From Henckelia pumila (Eukaryota > Streptophyta > Magnoliopsida > Lamiales > Gesneriaceae), in contig NC_133123.1 in assembly GCF_033568475.1 (NCBI RefSeq), forward strand, positions 6,687,001 through 6,751,000: a stretch of DNA of 64,000 bases, given 5' to 3'. The notes beneath the pieces were generated by a model, which saw nothing but the letters and a program-made list of their open reading frames with translations, did not search any database and was not told the DNA's origin. A program made the position numbers and the translations under genes. This document shows, piece after piece, positions 34,595 to 47,237 of the stretch (the stretch's first letter is position 1; each line of letters starts with the position of its first letter).

Positions 34595-36304
34595 CAAAAG
34601 ATTTGAGTATATAATTAACCCAAATTTATTTCGCAGTTCAGCTTGATTAGTTAACTTAAATTTGCGTGGTAAATTTATTGTGCATTTTGTAAACTATTTC
34701 AAATTATCCTAAAAAGATAGGTAGGAGAATTAGAATAGTGTACTCCAATACAAATGTGGTGATCAAAGAAAAATGTCCTTGAAGCTATGTTAACTACTAA
34801 TTTGTTATTCTGGAAAGAATAAAAATAAAAATACCCATTTGTTCAAAATTCGAGTGTATTATTCCTTGTGTTTTTTGATGACAAAGGTTAAGCTGGCTTG
34901 AAACAATTTTAGGTTCTACGAGTTGTCTATCTTCTCCATTTGATGAAAAATTAGACTTTTATAATTTTAAAATAGAAAACAGGATAATATAATTCATTTA
35001 TGAAAGTAAATGATTATATCTGTCATATTTGTTTTGTTAACGTGATTTAAAAAGAATTTAGTTCTAATTCATTATTTGCATCAATTTACTTTATATCATA
35101 TATTAGCGTTTCTTGCACGCGACGCGTGTATATACATAATTTTTTTTTATATTAATTAATTTTTATGTTATTTTTAAAACTCACATGAATTAGATATTCA
35201 AAAATTTTAGGAGAGATAATTATTTAATCTAAAAATTTTAAAATACAAACAAAGAAAGCGAGTGTTATTTTGATAAATAAGATAAAATCTAATGGTTAAA
35301 AAAAAGATGACCATATAAAATGATTAATTTGTTTAATAATTTTGGTTTTGTTGAAAATTAAGTTAGGATATAATCATAATTTTGTCTCAAATTTCGCCGA
35401 TTAATTGAAAGTTTGTTAATTAAAGGATCTACTATAATAATAATATAATATATATAATATAGTATCATGCATTCTGTTAAATTATTGAAAAATAACTAAT
35501 GCATGCAAAAATCTATATAATTAAATAATAAATAAAAACTGTTGTTTATCGATTTATTATTAACAATCGGGATTAAGGTTTGAAAAAAATAATAATTAAT
35601 AATTAATTATAATGCATCCGAACATTTTTGGTTTTTTTTTCCCGTATTTTAAGTAGTAAAATTAGTCTCTAAGGTAAGTTTTTTTTCTTTGACGAGGTAA
35701 GGTAAATTATATATTGATGTGGTTTTCGTATAAATCTGATATATATATTATGACACTAAATTAATTTAAATTAATCGACAAAAAATTATCACATAATTAA
35801 TATTTTTCCTGCCTCTAAGTCACATAAATAATTCACAAACACTCAAGAAAACAATAAACTTTTAAGTTATATATAAATATAATAATTATATCAGGGAGAA
35901 AAAAAAACATTCCAATCGTTTGACCACGTTCAGTCACACGTACATTAGTGATTATTTAAGGGAACATAGCAATTAATGTAAAGTAATATTAATTAATTAG
36001 TGGTAAAACGAGTAGACCATCGGTTGAAAGAAAAAAAAAATACAACCTCAGAACAATAAATCCTAACGCCTCTTTAATAATGATAAAACATAGTTAAATC
36101 CTTAAATTAAATGAAATTTTTTTATTCCAAAAAAATAAGAAAAACATAAACTTTAGCATGTAACGCCAGTATTACTAGTGTTTTAAGCATAATTATTATT
36201 AATAAATAAATATAAATAAAACTTAAAGTGTTGAAAATAGAAGGCCAAAAGTCTTGTAATTAATAAATACGTTGTCTCGTTCCCTCTCGCGTGTGATTCG
36301 AACA
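34595..36304. other. intergenic, AT-rich
   Basis: No gene seen. Near 35102 a dispersed motif (TTAGCGTTTCTTGCACGCG-ACGCGTGTA) recurs from elsewhere in the window. Confidence 0.5.
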
Positions 36305-36316
36305 ATATAAATAGGT
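36305..36316 (+). promoter_or_regulatory. probable TATA box of the early nodulin-like gene
   Basis: ATATAAATAGGT lies about 130 bases before the ATG at 36441. Good TATA consensus; leader length inferred. Confidence 0.5.
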
Positions 36317-36440
36317 CAAGAGAGTACCCTTTAAAAACATGCATTCCCCTTGTTTTCGCTTTCTTTAGTCTTTACATATTAGCTACAGTTATCATATAAA
36401 ATAAAAAGTCAAGCACTCTAAATATATTCTTAAGGTAGAT

Positions 36441-37845
36441 ATGGAGTTTCGTATGATGAGCTTCTTGGTTGCAATTTCAATGGGGTTTTTGTGTTCATCT
36501 CATGCTACTAAGTTCTATGTTGGTGAAGACGAAGGTTGGATTGTTGATCCCTCTGAAGAATCATACAATCATTGGGCTAAAAGAAATCGTTTCCAAATCA
36601 ATGATACACTTGGTATGTAGCTAGCTCCCATATAATCCTCTTTAATTTTTGCCAAGTACCAAGATATGTGAATAAATATATATACATGAACAATGCCTAA
36701 AAGTGAAACTAATAATGTTTATAATTTGCATGCATGCAGTGTTCAAATACAAGAAAGGAGAAGATTCAGTCCTCCTCGTGAGGAAAAAAGATTACAAAAG
36801 ATGCAACAAAGATGATCCCATCAAACTTTTCAGGGATGGCAACATGAAGTTCAAGTTGACAAGATCAGGGCCATTTTTCTTCATCAGTGGCCATGCACAA
36901 CACTGTGAGAAAGGTCAGAAGCTTATTGTTCAAGTCCTTTCTGATCATCGTAGTACCATTAACCACACTGCTCCGCCGCTTCCTCCGCCTTCTCCTTCAC
37001 CTTCGGCGAAGCCACCCACGAAACCACCTTCCCACTCACCACCACCATCCAACAAAGCTCCTACACCGGCTCCGGCTCATCGTTTAGCACCATCCAAATC
37101 CCCTGCAGCCAAGGCCCCTTCTCCATTTCCATTAATAGCCAAAACACCGACACACGCCCCACCGTTGGTGCCATCATCTTCGCCGAAGAAAGCTCCTACT
37201 CAAGCTCCAACTTCATCAGCCAAAGCCCCATCTCCAACACCATCAGCCAAAGCCCCAATACACGCAGCACCAATGTTGCCACCATCTCATCCCCCTTCAC
37301 CATCTTCAGACAAAAAAGCTCCAACTCCATCAGCCATTAGCCCATCGCACACGCCGCCAGCGGTATCGCCCTGTCATCCCCAAACAACATCATCACCAAA
37401 TAAAGCTCCTTCTCAATCTCCAACAGCTTCAGCCAAATCCCCATCCCCAGCCTCGTCAGTGGTACCACCGTCTCATTCTCACCCACCATCTTCACCCAAG
37501 AAAGCTCCCACTCAAGCTCCAGCCAAGACCCCATTACATGCACCGCCAGTGGTACCACCGTCTCATTCTCAACCACCATCTTCGGCCAAGAAAGCTCCGC
37601 CACCGGTGGTTCCATCGCCTCATTCTTCATCACCATCTTCACCCAAGAAAGCTCCAACCCACTCACAAACTCCATCAGCCAAGGCCCCGTCTCATTCTTC
37701 ATCACCATCTTCGCCTCAGAAAGCTCCAACACCTTCGTCACCATCTCCGAAGAATAACATCGGTGCTCCTGAGCCCGCTGCAGAGAAGCACCACCCTACA
37801 CCGCCACATGCATCAGATTCCATTGCTTACTTTTCTCTTCTCTAG
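36441..37845 (+). CDS. early nodulin-like protein, chimeric arabinogalactan phytocyanin
   Basis: Two exons, 36441-36612 and 36740-37845, with a phase-1 intron. 425 residues. Signal peptide (about 1-22, MMSFLVAISMGFLCSSHA), then a plastocyanin-like domain (about 23-125): FYVGEDEGWIVDPSEESYNHWAKRNRF-type start, NDTLVFKY, the disulfide pair in YKRCNKDD and HAQHCEKGQK, and FFFISGHAQHC. The His of the copper site (usually just after the KGQ/GED turn) is replaced by Ser in EDSVLLV, so copper binding is not expected, as usual in this subfamily. About 280 residues rich in Pro, Ser, Ala and Lys follow (PSSPKKAPTQAP-type units), suited to arabinogalactan glycosylation. The protein ends SDSIAYFSLL; a full GPI-anchor signal is not seen. 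Apoplastic or cell-surface role in growth or reproduction is known for relatives. Confidence 0.9.
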
Positions 37846-39236
37846 GGGTCTTTGGTTCCGAAGTTGCCATTATTAATTTCCATATGTTTTTTTATATTTA
37901 TTTATGAATTTTCTTTAGTTCGTAATTTTCTCTTCATCTTATTGTAATTGGTTCATGGTTATTTACTTTAAAGATCATTAAATATATCAAACAATTTCTT
38001 CCCCAGTAAATATAACGGTTCTTTGTCATTGATTAATTATCACCAATCAAATGGATCATCCCTTATTATTTGTAATTAGCTTTTGTATTAATTTTGTGAA
38101 AATATTGAAACCTTTAAATTACGTATTTGTTTGGGTTCTGATCACGCTTCATGCATGTACTTAATTCAGACAAAATGCTGGTTTTTCATGGTAAATTGAG
38201 GATGGGGGCAAGTGGGTGAGGTTACTTGGTGAAATATATAGTACTTTGATTGCTTGTGAATAGTTGGAGATGTGATTTAAAAGGGTTTCAGGATTAATGC
38301 GAAAATGGTGGGAGAAATTTATGATGAAGAACGGTTCTTGCTCACTTATTTTATATAATATAATATAATTACTAAAATGATTAAAACGAGAAGCTGGTTT
38401 TGTCCCATCAATTTGTTTTTACAAAAAAAAACAAACTAGCTGTTTATTCTTTATTATAACTAGTGTATCGGTGCACGCGTTGCGTTTTATAAATATTTTT
38501 TAAATTAATTTGATTTATATTCAAATAAGAGTAATTTCATAGTTGTAAATATTATCGAGGGACTAAATTGTAATTTAAAATTTTGAAATTATAAAAAAAA
38601 ACGAAAAAAAACAAAAGTATGATATCTCAACATATAAGAGCAATTTTTGCAAAAAAAAAAAAAAAAAAAAGTGGCCTCAGTTTAGACAAACAGATTCTTT
38701 ATATATAGTATAGATAATAATAATAATATTAATTAGTAAATATTATATTTCTTATAGATTGAAATCATCAAAAGATAAATATATATCACCAAAAATGCAT
38801 TTCTACCTATAGTTATTTTTTGAAATATTTATTTAATGTCATACATCAAAGAGTTGCAAAGTGCATATCATGACGCTACGAAAATACTACAAAATGTATC
38901 GCGGTTATGTGAATATTACAAGAACGTTAATTAATGATAATTCCACAACACAAGAACTTTTTTTGTTATGATTAATATGAGAGACATGGAGACGTGGAAA
39001 TTTTAATTAAATCCATGTTTTTATGTGTCATATATTTACCCATAATTTTTATGTCGATCTCTATATATAAAGAGATCAAATAATCTCAAATAAGATATCT
39101 GATGGATATCAACCGCCGGTCTGGCACGTTAGAAACAGTCAAATATATGGATACAATAATACAATGTGCGTAGACATAATTTTTAATTTTCAAGAGACAA
39201 CGTATGTCGTCATTCAACATTAATAATCAAAGATCA
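37846..39236. other. 3' flank and AT-rich intergenic DNA
   Basis: No gene. Poly(A) run near 38650. A dispersed motif CTAGTGTATCGGTGCACGCG starts near 38460. Confidence 0.5.
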
Positions 39237-40170
39237 TCTGAATCGTGAAAGTGGAAAACTGCAATTTTGATTTTTTATGTTTGTCACTTTGCAATTTTGG
39301 TCCTCTATGTTTTTTTATTTTATTTAGGGATGACAATGGGGCGGGTCTAAACCCGCCCCGCATCAAACCCGCCCCGATGGGGCGGATCCGGGGTTTGGCC
39401 AAACCCGCCCCGCCAAAATATTATATATATATAAATATAAAATATTCATGTATATATATAAATATAAAATATATATGTAATATTAATAATATATAATTAT
39501 ATTATTATACTAAATAATTAATATTTTATCCATAATTTGAATGTGTAATATTATTGGATTGAAATGAATTTATTTTATTATGATATGTTTAGTATAAAAA
39601 TAAATTATTATAATATTTTAGCTAATAAATATTAATTAATTACAAGTTAATAAATTTAAACTTGTGAGAATAATTTCTTTTTTGTCTTAAATATTATAAA
39701 TCTATTTTTGAAATTAAATTTAATGATATTTGTTAATTTTTAAACTTTTTATTTTTTTATTTTAATAAATTTTAAATTATTTAATTTATGGCGGGTCCAA
39801 CGGGTCTAACCCGGATTGGACCCACCGGGTTCGCGAGGCGGGGCGGGTCCAAAGGGAGACAGTGCGGGTCTCGGGTTTAGCCAAACCGTCCCGTTGCCAT
39901 CCCTAATTTCATTAGTCTGCATGTTTTGATTTTTGACAATTTTAGTAATTTTTATTCGAAAATGCTTATGTGGCACTGTACACTTAAGCTCTACATAATC
40001 AGCATTGCATTGATGCCACATCAGCGCCACATCGAAAAAATGACTAAAATTATCAAAAAAAATAAAGATAGCGGACTAAAACTGAAATCTGAAAATATAA
40101 AGGACCAAAATCGCAAAGTAACAAAAATACCATACCAAAAAAAAACAATTTTTCATCGTGAAAATCAACT
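39237..40170. mobile_element. foldback element split by a hAT insertion
   Basis: Left flank TTTGTCACTTTGCAATTTTG plus GTCC matches, inverted, the right flank GGACCAAAATCGCAAAGTAA. The two halves surround the hAT-type element at 39325-39905, so the foldback is older. Limits approximate. Confidence 0.55.
39325..39905. mobile_element. non-autonomous hAT-type element, GC-rich ends
   Basis: Starts TAGGGATGACAATGGGGCGG and ends CCCGTTGCCATCCCTA. Flanks are ATTTTATT (39317-39324) and ATTTCATT (39906-39913), 7 of 8 identical. The ends hold repeated ACCCGCCCCG blocks in inverted orientation; the middle is AT-rich. 581 bp, no ORF. Confidence 0.8.
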
Positions 40171-40290
40171 AGTCCAATGAAATTACAACAAGCGGCTCCA
40201 TATTGAAATGGAAATTAACAATATAATGAGCCGGCAATTATTAATTATTTATGTATTATTCGGAACCAAATATGGTCATCTGCATTAGAT

Positions 40291-41780
40291 TCAAGGAAAC
40301 ACTTCAATAATAGATCTCACACCTAATGTAGGAGTAATTTTATAGCCACTAAATCCAGCATCAAGAAACAGTTTCTCCCATTCTTTTTCACTTCTTTCTT
40401 TTCCATTCAAGTAAACCATCATTATCATGTCCTGGAAGAGTTGATCTTCTTTCATCGTGTCGTCTTCGTTATACCCTAAAACCATATCTATGACGATTAC
40501 TTTTCCTCCCTTTTCCTTCCCGGGGATCGCTTCTCTGCATTTCTTCAATACTTTGATGCATGCTTCGTCGTTCCAGTTGTGTAATATCCACTGTTAATTG
40601 TTTGTATATATCGTCAAAATATATATATGTACGTCGTCAAATAAAAGGAAATATTTTGGGATCGAAAATTAATTATATATGTTTTTATTTGGTCACGTTC
40701 ACATGTTGTACTCATGTTATGAAGTAAGTTAGAGTTAAAAATTCAAAAAAACAGAATTATGTTTTTAGAATCAAAACAACAAAAAAAATTAATCAGGATT
40801 GTAATTTTAGAGTACTTATATATATCATGCATGTCACTTTCATTTTTAGCCATATATATATATATATGTAACTAACGAGTTATGAAATGATGCCCACCTC
40901 CCGTGCCCGAGTGCCATATGATGGTGGGCACGGAAAATGGGCAGCATAACAAAACTATGTAACAGTATATTTGAATTAATATATATACCTTTAGTAAAAC
41001 AACATCAGCAGCAGGAATCTCCTGGAATATGTCTCCCCCAACAAAGTTCAAGTTACCGAACCCCTCCAAGCCAGAAACAACATGTGGAAGATCAAGAACT
41101 GTGCACTTCATCTCCGGGAATGCATGGGCAATAGCTTTAGCCATCGTCCCCGTTCCACCAGCTACATCGACCAAAGACTCGACTCCCTCGAACAACTTTC
41201 CACAATCTTGAAGCATCAATACATGGCTCAAGAACCGTGTATCAGCCGCCATGGCTTCATTGAACAGCCCATTCACGCTCGGAACTCTCTTTATTTGCTC
41301 CCAGAACATCAAACCGTGTGTCGTTTCAAACGCTGTCACACGATCACCCGCCAACCATTCACTCAGACTATTCCATGGCTTCAATAGATCCGGGTCGAGT
41401 ACAAGTTGCAAAAAAGGGGCAACACATAAGGGTGAGTCTTTGAGAAGGAGATTAGAGGTTGGTGTTAGCAAATAACCGGTCTCCTTCTTCTGTTCCTTTT
41501 CATCCTCGATATCAACTTGGATAAAGAACTTGTAATGTACCAAAACACGCATTAAACGACGAATGCAATCGGATTTGGCCTTGTCGATGGGGAGAGCACT
41601 GATTAATTCAGAAAGGGTCATTGGCTTGCCATGATTTTTTATAATATCTGGTATATTTAATTCAATGGCACATTTTAGGGACATAGGCAAAATGAATTTG
41701 AAGATGTGATTCCAAACTTGAGCATGAGCATTAAGAAGCTCATGAGTAGTGGACTCTACTTCAGTACCGGGCAATGCCAT
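40291..41780 (-). CDS. SAM-dependent O-methyltransferase (plant phenolic/flavonoid type)
   Basis: Two exons, 41780-40989 and 40590-40291, giving 363 residues, the normal length. The N-terminal dimerisation domain includes AQVWNHIFKFILPMSLKCAI and IPDIIKNHGKPMTLSELISAL. The SAM fold has LVDVAGGTGTMAKAI (about 203-217), DLPHVV and GGDIFQEIPAADVVLLK. The intron falls just before WILHNWNDEACIKVLKKCRE, whose His (about 268) is the catalytic base. GGKVIVIDMV and an ending in GVRSIIEVFP complete the fold. Enzymes with this start (MALPGTE) and WNHIF signature include flavonoid 8-O-, resveratrol- and orcinol-type methyltransferases, so a cytosolic methyl transfer to a phenolic hydroxyl is likely; the substrate cannot be read from sequence. 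No lesion seen. A truncated relative is at 42849-43092. Confidence 0.92.
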
Positions 41781-41857
41781 TGAAGCTAGCTAGCATTCGC
41801 TAAGTACTAATTGGGAATTCGGTATGTATATGCGTTAGCTAGCTAGAATACATAAAC

Positions 41858-41867
41858 TATATATAGT
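41858..41867 (-). promoter_or_regulatory. probable TATA box of the O-methyltransferase gene
   Basis: CTATATATAG, palindromic, 78-87 bases upstream of the start codon on the minus strand. Confidence 0.5.
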
Positions 41868-42848
41868 ACTAATGTCATAGATCATGCTAGTCAATTTTGG
41901 CTTGCATTTCATTTCTTTAATAATTCTAATATCTTGTTTTGAACATGCTGGTCAACATTTGCTTACTGTTCATATTAAATAATATATAGAACAGGTAAAA
42001 TGATTTTTTTGGTCCATTGAATTTTTAAAGTTTGGTTTTGATATATTAACTTTTAATTTTCAAATATTATATATGGTAAAGTTACTGACATGACAGTTTA
42101 ACATTTCAGAATTTTTCAATTCCATGTCATCATTTTCCGGTGGCATATAATGCCAAAGTATTACTAACAAAGTCTCGCCCATGGCCCCCAAAGGGGTGTT
42201 CAAATTAGTGAAGGTGAACTCACGAAATATAAAGTCAATTAAGGGAGCTGGAAACAATGTTAGTCTGACACATAATTTGATAGAAATATGAAAATACAAC
42301 CATATAAAGATTTTTTAAGGGGGAGGTTCATCCAGTCAAATTTCTAGAATTCCTGTCACGTCCAAAAAATTAATTAATGATGAAATGTAATTTGAAAAAT
42401 AAATGTTCGAGTCAATTACTTTGAATTTAGTTTATATATATAGCTACGGTTTTGTTCTTTTCTCATTTATAATATAATAATATACGGCAGCTTCTATACG
42501 TTCTCGAATTTTATGAGAATAAAAAATTATCTTGAATAATAAATTTTATAAAAAAGTTATGCTCATAAATTTATGACAAAAACTTATTATATAAATTATT
42601 TTATATGATTTAGGTTTATAACAATATTGTGGTGTTAAATTTATAATAATAGACTTTTTTTTTTCAATAATGAACGTTAAAAAAAATCAGGGTAAATTTA
42701 ACATTGCATAAAATGATGGATTATGACACTAACACAAAAATTCATATGAGACGATCTTACGGGTCAATTTTGTGAGACATATCTCCTATTAATTGGGTCA
42801 TCAATTAAAAAAATATTATTTTTTGTGTAAAAAATATTACTTATAATA
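41868..42848. other. intergenic
   Basis: AT-rich, no gene or clear repeat recognised. Presumably includes the methyltransferase upstream region. Confidence 0.45.
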
Positions 42849-43092
42849 GATCAAAACACGCCTTAAACGGCGGATACAATGGGATTTGGCCTTGTTGATG
42901 GGAAGAACACCGATTAATTCAGAAAGAGTCATTGTCTTGCCATGATTTTTGATGAGATCTGGTATATTTAATTCAATGGCACATTTAAGGGACGTGCAAT
43001 ATTATGAATTTGAAGATGTGATTCCAAACTTGAGCATGAGCATTAAGAAGCTCATGTGTGGAGTACTCTCCTTCAGTACCGGTCAATGCCAT
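42849..43092 (-). pseudogene. O-methyltransferase 5' fragment
   Basis: Matches codons 1 to about 83 of the gene at 40291-41780 on the same strand (MALTGTE start at 43092; ELLNAHAQVWNHIFKF). A frameshift near 42999 follows, then the PMSLKCAI region is partly lost, and [14 protein letters not shown]-like sequence follows. It stops abruptly at 42849. Only 20 bp separates its start codon from a copia LTR-like sequence. A truncated tandem duplicate. Confidence 0.85.
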
Positions 43093-43111
43093 TGAATGCT
43101 ATACATAATAA

Positions 43112-45238
43112 TGTTAGGTGAGACATCACCTTCTTCGTATTAAATGATGGTAGCAAAAGAAAAGAAAAAGAGAGTTTCTTGGTATTTTCTTGAGTGTCTT
43201 ATTGTGTGAGTTAGAGAAATATTTTCTCGGTAATACTCGGGGTTCGGGTTGGTTAGTGAAAAAGTATTTTGTATGCACTTGTAATATTTTTCCCGGTTAT
43301 AAATATTTACAGTAGCTCCGTAGACGTAGCCTATATTGGGTGAACCACGTAAATTCTTGGTGTTCTTGCTGATTATTTTATTCCGTAATTTTTATTATCT
43401 TCATGTCGCTTCGGTATAAATACTAAGAACTGGTATCAGAGCTGTTACGGTGTCCGGGAGCCTTGGTGAAATTTCTTAAAATTTTAAGTATGCTCTGTGG
43501 TTGCAGCTTTGTCTGATCTTCCACATCAGAAAAGATTTTTTGAAATTTTATTAAGGCAGAAGAAGCGATGGCCGAAAATGACGGTTTGGGACCTAGAATC
43601 AATAAGTTCGATGGTACAGATTTCACATTCTGGCGGTTACAAATTAATTAAAGATTATCTGTATAGCAAGAAGTTGCATCAACCTCTATCCAAAATGAAA
43701 CCAGAAAAGATGGAGGATGATGAGTGAGAACTCCTTGACTGACAGGTGTAATACGATTGACCCAACAAAGAACAAGACAAATTAACATCGGTTGAAATCA
43801 AATTTGATGATGAAATTCATGCATTTATTCTTTTGAAATTTTTATCAAATGTTTGGGAGCCGATACGGGCAGCGGTTAATAATTCCGCTGGAAAAAAATT
43901 ACATTTCAATGATGTTAGAGATCGAATTCTTGGTGAATAAGTTCGCAGGATGGATTCGGGTGAAGGGCATCATCGAGATCTGCCCCTAAATCTCGAGAAT
44001 AGAGGCAAAGGCAGGAGTGACGAAAAGAGCTCTGACCAATATATGGCGTGGCAGATCCAAATCAAGGAATAGAAAAGACAAAAATTCCTTCGAAAAAAAA
44101 TTGAAGTACTGGAGCTGTGGTGAAATTGGTCACATGAAAAAGAATTGCAAATCACCCAAGAATAATGCAAATGCTATTACTTAGGATGTACATGATGCCT
44201 TAGTACTATCCATGAAAAGCCCGGTTGACTCTTGGGTTATGGATTCGGGAACTTCGTTTCATAGCACTGGTGATCGTAAGCTATTCAGCAATTACATTGC
44301 TGTTAATTACGGAAATGTTTTCCTGAAAAATGGAAAATCTTTGGAAATAGCTGGTATGGGATAGGTCCGTTTGAAAATATCAAATGGATTTATTTGGAAA
44401 CTCAACAAAGTAAGGCATACCAAGATTGACAAAAAATCTGATATCTGTGGGACAACTCGATGACGAAAATCATAAAGTGACCTTTGGTGATGGCTCTTGA
44501 AAAGTGAGAAAATGAGCCATGATTATCGCTCGTGGAAAGAAAACTATACCCTTTATATGACTTCCAGCTATAGAGATATGCTAGCAGTTGTGGATGCTGG
44601 AGCCAATTCAAGTCTATTATGGCATTGCTGACTTGGACATATGAGTAAGAAGAAAATGAAGATGCTGATATCAAAAGGAAAACTACCAGAATTAAAGTCC
44701 ATCGAACACAAATTGTGCGAAAGTTGTGTTCTTGAAAAGCAGAAGATGGTGAGCTTTTCAAAAGGTGATAGAGAACCGAAAGCAACAAAGTTAGAGTTGG
44801 TTCATACTGATGTATGGGGACCATCTCATGTGACATCTCTTGTAGGCTCAAGATACTACGTCACGTTTATTGACGACTCGAGAAGAAAAGTTTCGGGTTA
44901 TTTTTTGAAAAATAAATCTGATGTTTACGAGACCTTGAAAAGGTGGAAATTCATGGTTGAAAATGAGACCAACTTGAAAGTGAAGTGCTTACGGTCTCAC
45001 AATGGTGGAGAATATGAAAATGTTGATTTCAAGAAGTATTGTGCACTAAACGGGATCAAAATGGAGAAAACCATTCCTAGTACACCTCAACATAATGATG
45101 TGGCTGAAAGAATGAACAGAACCCTGAATGAACGTGCCAGGAGCATGAGATTGCATGCTGGACTGCTGAAATCATTCTGGGTTGATGCAGTTAACACTGC
45201 AACGTATTTGATCAACAAAGGATCTTAGGTAGTACCAC
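43112..45238 (+). mobile_element. copia retrotransposon, truncated (second copia)
   Basis: LTR-like sequence from TGTTAGGTGAGAC (43112) leads to the primer site TGGTATCAGAGC at 43431-43442. A degenerate gag-protease-integrase region follows until the Angela-like LTR begins at 45239. The LTR end near 43430 is not canonical. RT and 3' LTR are absent. Confidence 0.7.
43568..45228 (+). pseudogene. copia gag-protease-integrase, degenerate
   Basis: MAENDGLGPRINKFDGTDF opens gag at 43568; a 4-bp AATT duplication near 43650 breaks frame. The zinc knuckle near 44107 reads YWSCGEIGHMKKNC, without the first Cys. The protease motif VMDSGTSFHST is near 44240. Integrase is open from 44641: GHMSKKKM, CESCVLEKQK (zinc-binding Cys pair), catalytic HTDVWGPS, FIDDSRRKVSG, RSHNGGEYENVDF and QHNDVAERMNRT. 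The reading ends at TAG 45226-45228, ten bases before the next element. Inactive. Confidence 0.85.
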
Positions 45239-47223
45239 TGTTGGAAATGTGCCCATAAAACAGATATTTGTTATTAATTGCTAATTTTAAATAAAAGAAT
45301 TATTTATTTCATTTTTTGATTGTTTTATGCTATTTTGCTTAAAAATGAATATCTGTATAAAATCCATAATATATTATAGTTACTATGATTTTATTATATA
45401 AAAATGTTATATACATGAGGATTAAAATCATAGATAATATATTTAAAATGTCCAAGATTGATTAAAGTATGGATCTTGTAATCATTAATGTTGTCTGCTG
45501 ATATTTTGAATGTGAAAGTTTTTTCCGAACTTTTAGTGTGGTGACACTAAGTAGAAACATTTTATAATATTTGATTATGTAGGACAAAGACCAGATGTGA
45601 TTTTAGAGCTTTGTTAAGTACCGTTATAAAGTCTTCAGTCAACATCATTAAGATGATATTATGACGATCAATCTTAATCACGAGTAATCATAAACTTCTT
45701 GTTTGTATTAATGAGTCTCTTGACTTTTTCGTTAAAAGTTATTTAAATAATAGACTTAATACTTATTTTTTGGAGACTTGTCAATACATTCAAGCTGAAA
45801 ATATGATTTACAGACACGAAATCCGTAACTTTTGAAAGGATGGTAAAATGGTTCCCTTGAGTATTGGTTCTAGTACTGAGCAGTTTGAGCGCTCTAATTC
45901 ATAATTAGATTATGAATTAATTGTTCACTATTGGATCAATGCCACTTGAGGTTTTAGATACAAGCAGAGGGGTAAAACGGTAATTTCATCTCAACTCTAA
46001 TTGTGAACCATAAACGAAGGATTGATTAACATGTAATGATTATATCAGTGGACTATTCAAATATTTTTGGGTAAAAACGTTTCATATTTCTCAAGAGTGC
46101 AGTTCTGGGTTTTTAGTGGAGTAACCTTTGAACAAATAAATTAGATAATTAATTAAAGAGCTTTAATTAATTTTTTTTAAATTTATTGGAGCTTGAGATT
46201 ATGGGTCCATGGTCCCCAAACAATCTTCACGCAATCACAATGGATATTCTTAAATAATTAATATGATTAATTATTAATTCTCACTTAATTGATTACATAA
46301 TAAAAATGTTTATTATTTAATAAAGATAGTATATTTTATATTTGTAATCTGATTAGAAATAAAATTTTATTTTGGAAAGAGAGAGAATAATTATTTTAGA
46401 TAATTATGAGATGTTTGATAATTATTTGAATGTCAAATAATTAGAATTGGATACGGTTATCTATTCTATAGAAATTCAGACAAGATTTTATTTTTAAATA
46501 ATAGACATCAAAAATACTTGACCATTATTTAAAGATCAAATTTTTTTTTGAATTAGTTTTATATCTTGATTTTCGAAAAATAATTTTTTGATTTTCAAAT
46601 TTGGCTAAAAATTTGAATTTCAAAGTCAAGCAAATACAACTCAGTTGGAATGTGACTAAATTTGATTTGATTTTTATATATATCAAATTTGGCTACAAAT
46701 AAAAGTCAAGCAAATCCAACTCGGTTGGAATGGGACTAAATTCGATCTTATTAATATATATATATATATATATATATGCACCGAAAAAGAAATAAAAAAA
46801 AAAGCAGAAAATTTTTCACTTCTCACTCTCTCAAGTTGTATTAAATTTTTTTTGAAAAATTCTAGTAAAAAATTTTGTGAAAAATTAAAAAAATTTAGCC
46901 CACACTATTGTCCATTGGTTGATTCGAAGATTGATGAGGAAGATCGTGAAATGAATTCCAGAGGAGTAGATTGCATACATGAAGTGAATCATCCAAATAA
47001 TTTTAGTAATGATTCTAATTTCTAATTCCGTAGTAGAATTTTAGTCATTAAATTTATTATAATATTTTGCATGTTTATTTATAAGAGAACTTGTATAGTT
47101 TTTATAATTAAACTAAATCTTTTGTTTGATCTATACAAAATTTTTTTGTTGTAAATTTTTTTTAAAAGTCGTTTAATCTCATTTTTATATTTTTTCGATT
47201 CGCATCGAACATAAATACCAACA
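45239..47223 (+). mobile_element. Angela-like 5' LTR
   Basis: 1985 bp from TGTTGGAAATG to ATACCAACA. Contains a diverged tandem duplication at about 46590-46740 (GTCAAGCAAAT-CAACTC-GTTGGAATG units) and a TA run at about 46750. Confidence 0.8.
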
Positions 47224-47225
47224 AA

Positions 47226-47237
47226 TGGTATCAGAGC
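47226..47237 (+). other. Angela-like primer-binding site
   Basis: TGGTATCAGAGC two bases after the LTR. Confidence 0.88.

Noticed and set aside
37337-37744. 135-codon minus-strand frame
   Set aside because: Antisense shadow of the Pro/Ser-rich codons of the early nodulin-like gene.
40885-40960. Alternative exon in the O-methyltransferase intron
   Set aside because: The open reading past the donor at 40988 is intronic; using the donor restores a full-length family protein.
47226-47237. tRNA gene remnant
   Set aside because: TGGTATCAGAGC here and at the other LTR ends is the retrotransposon primer-binding site.
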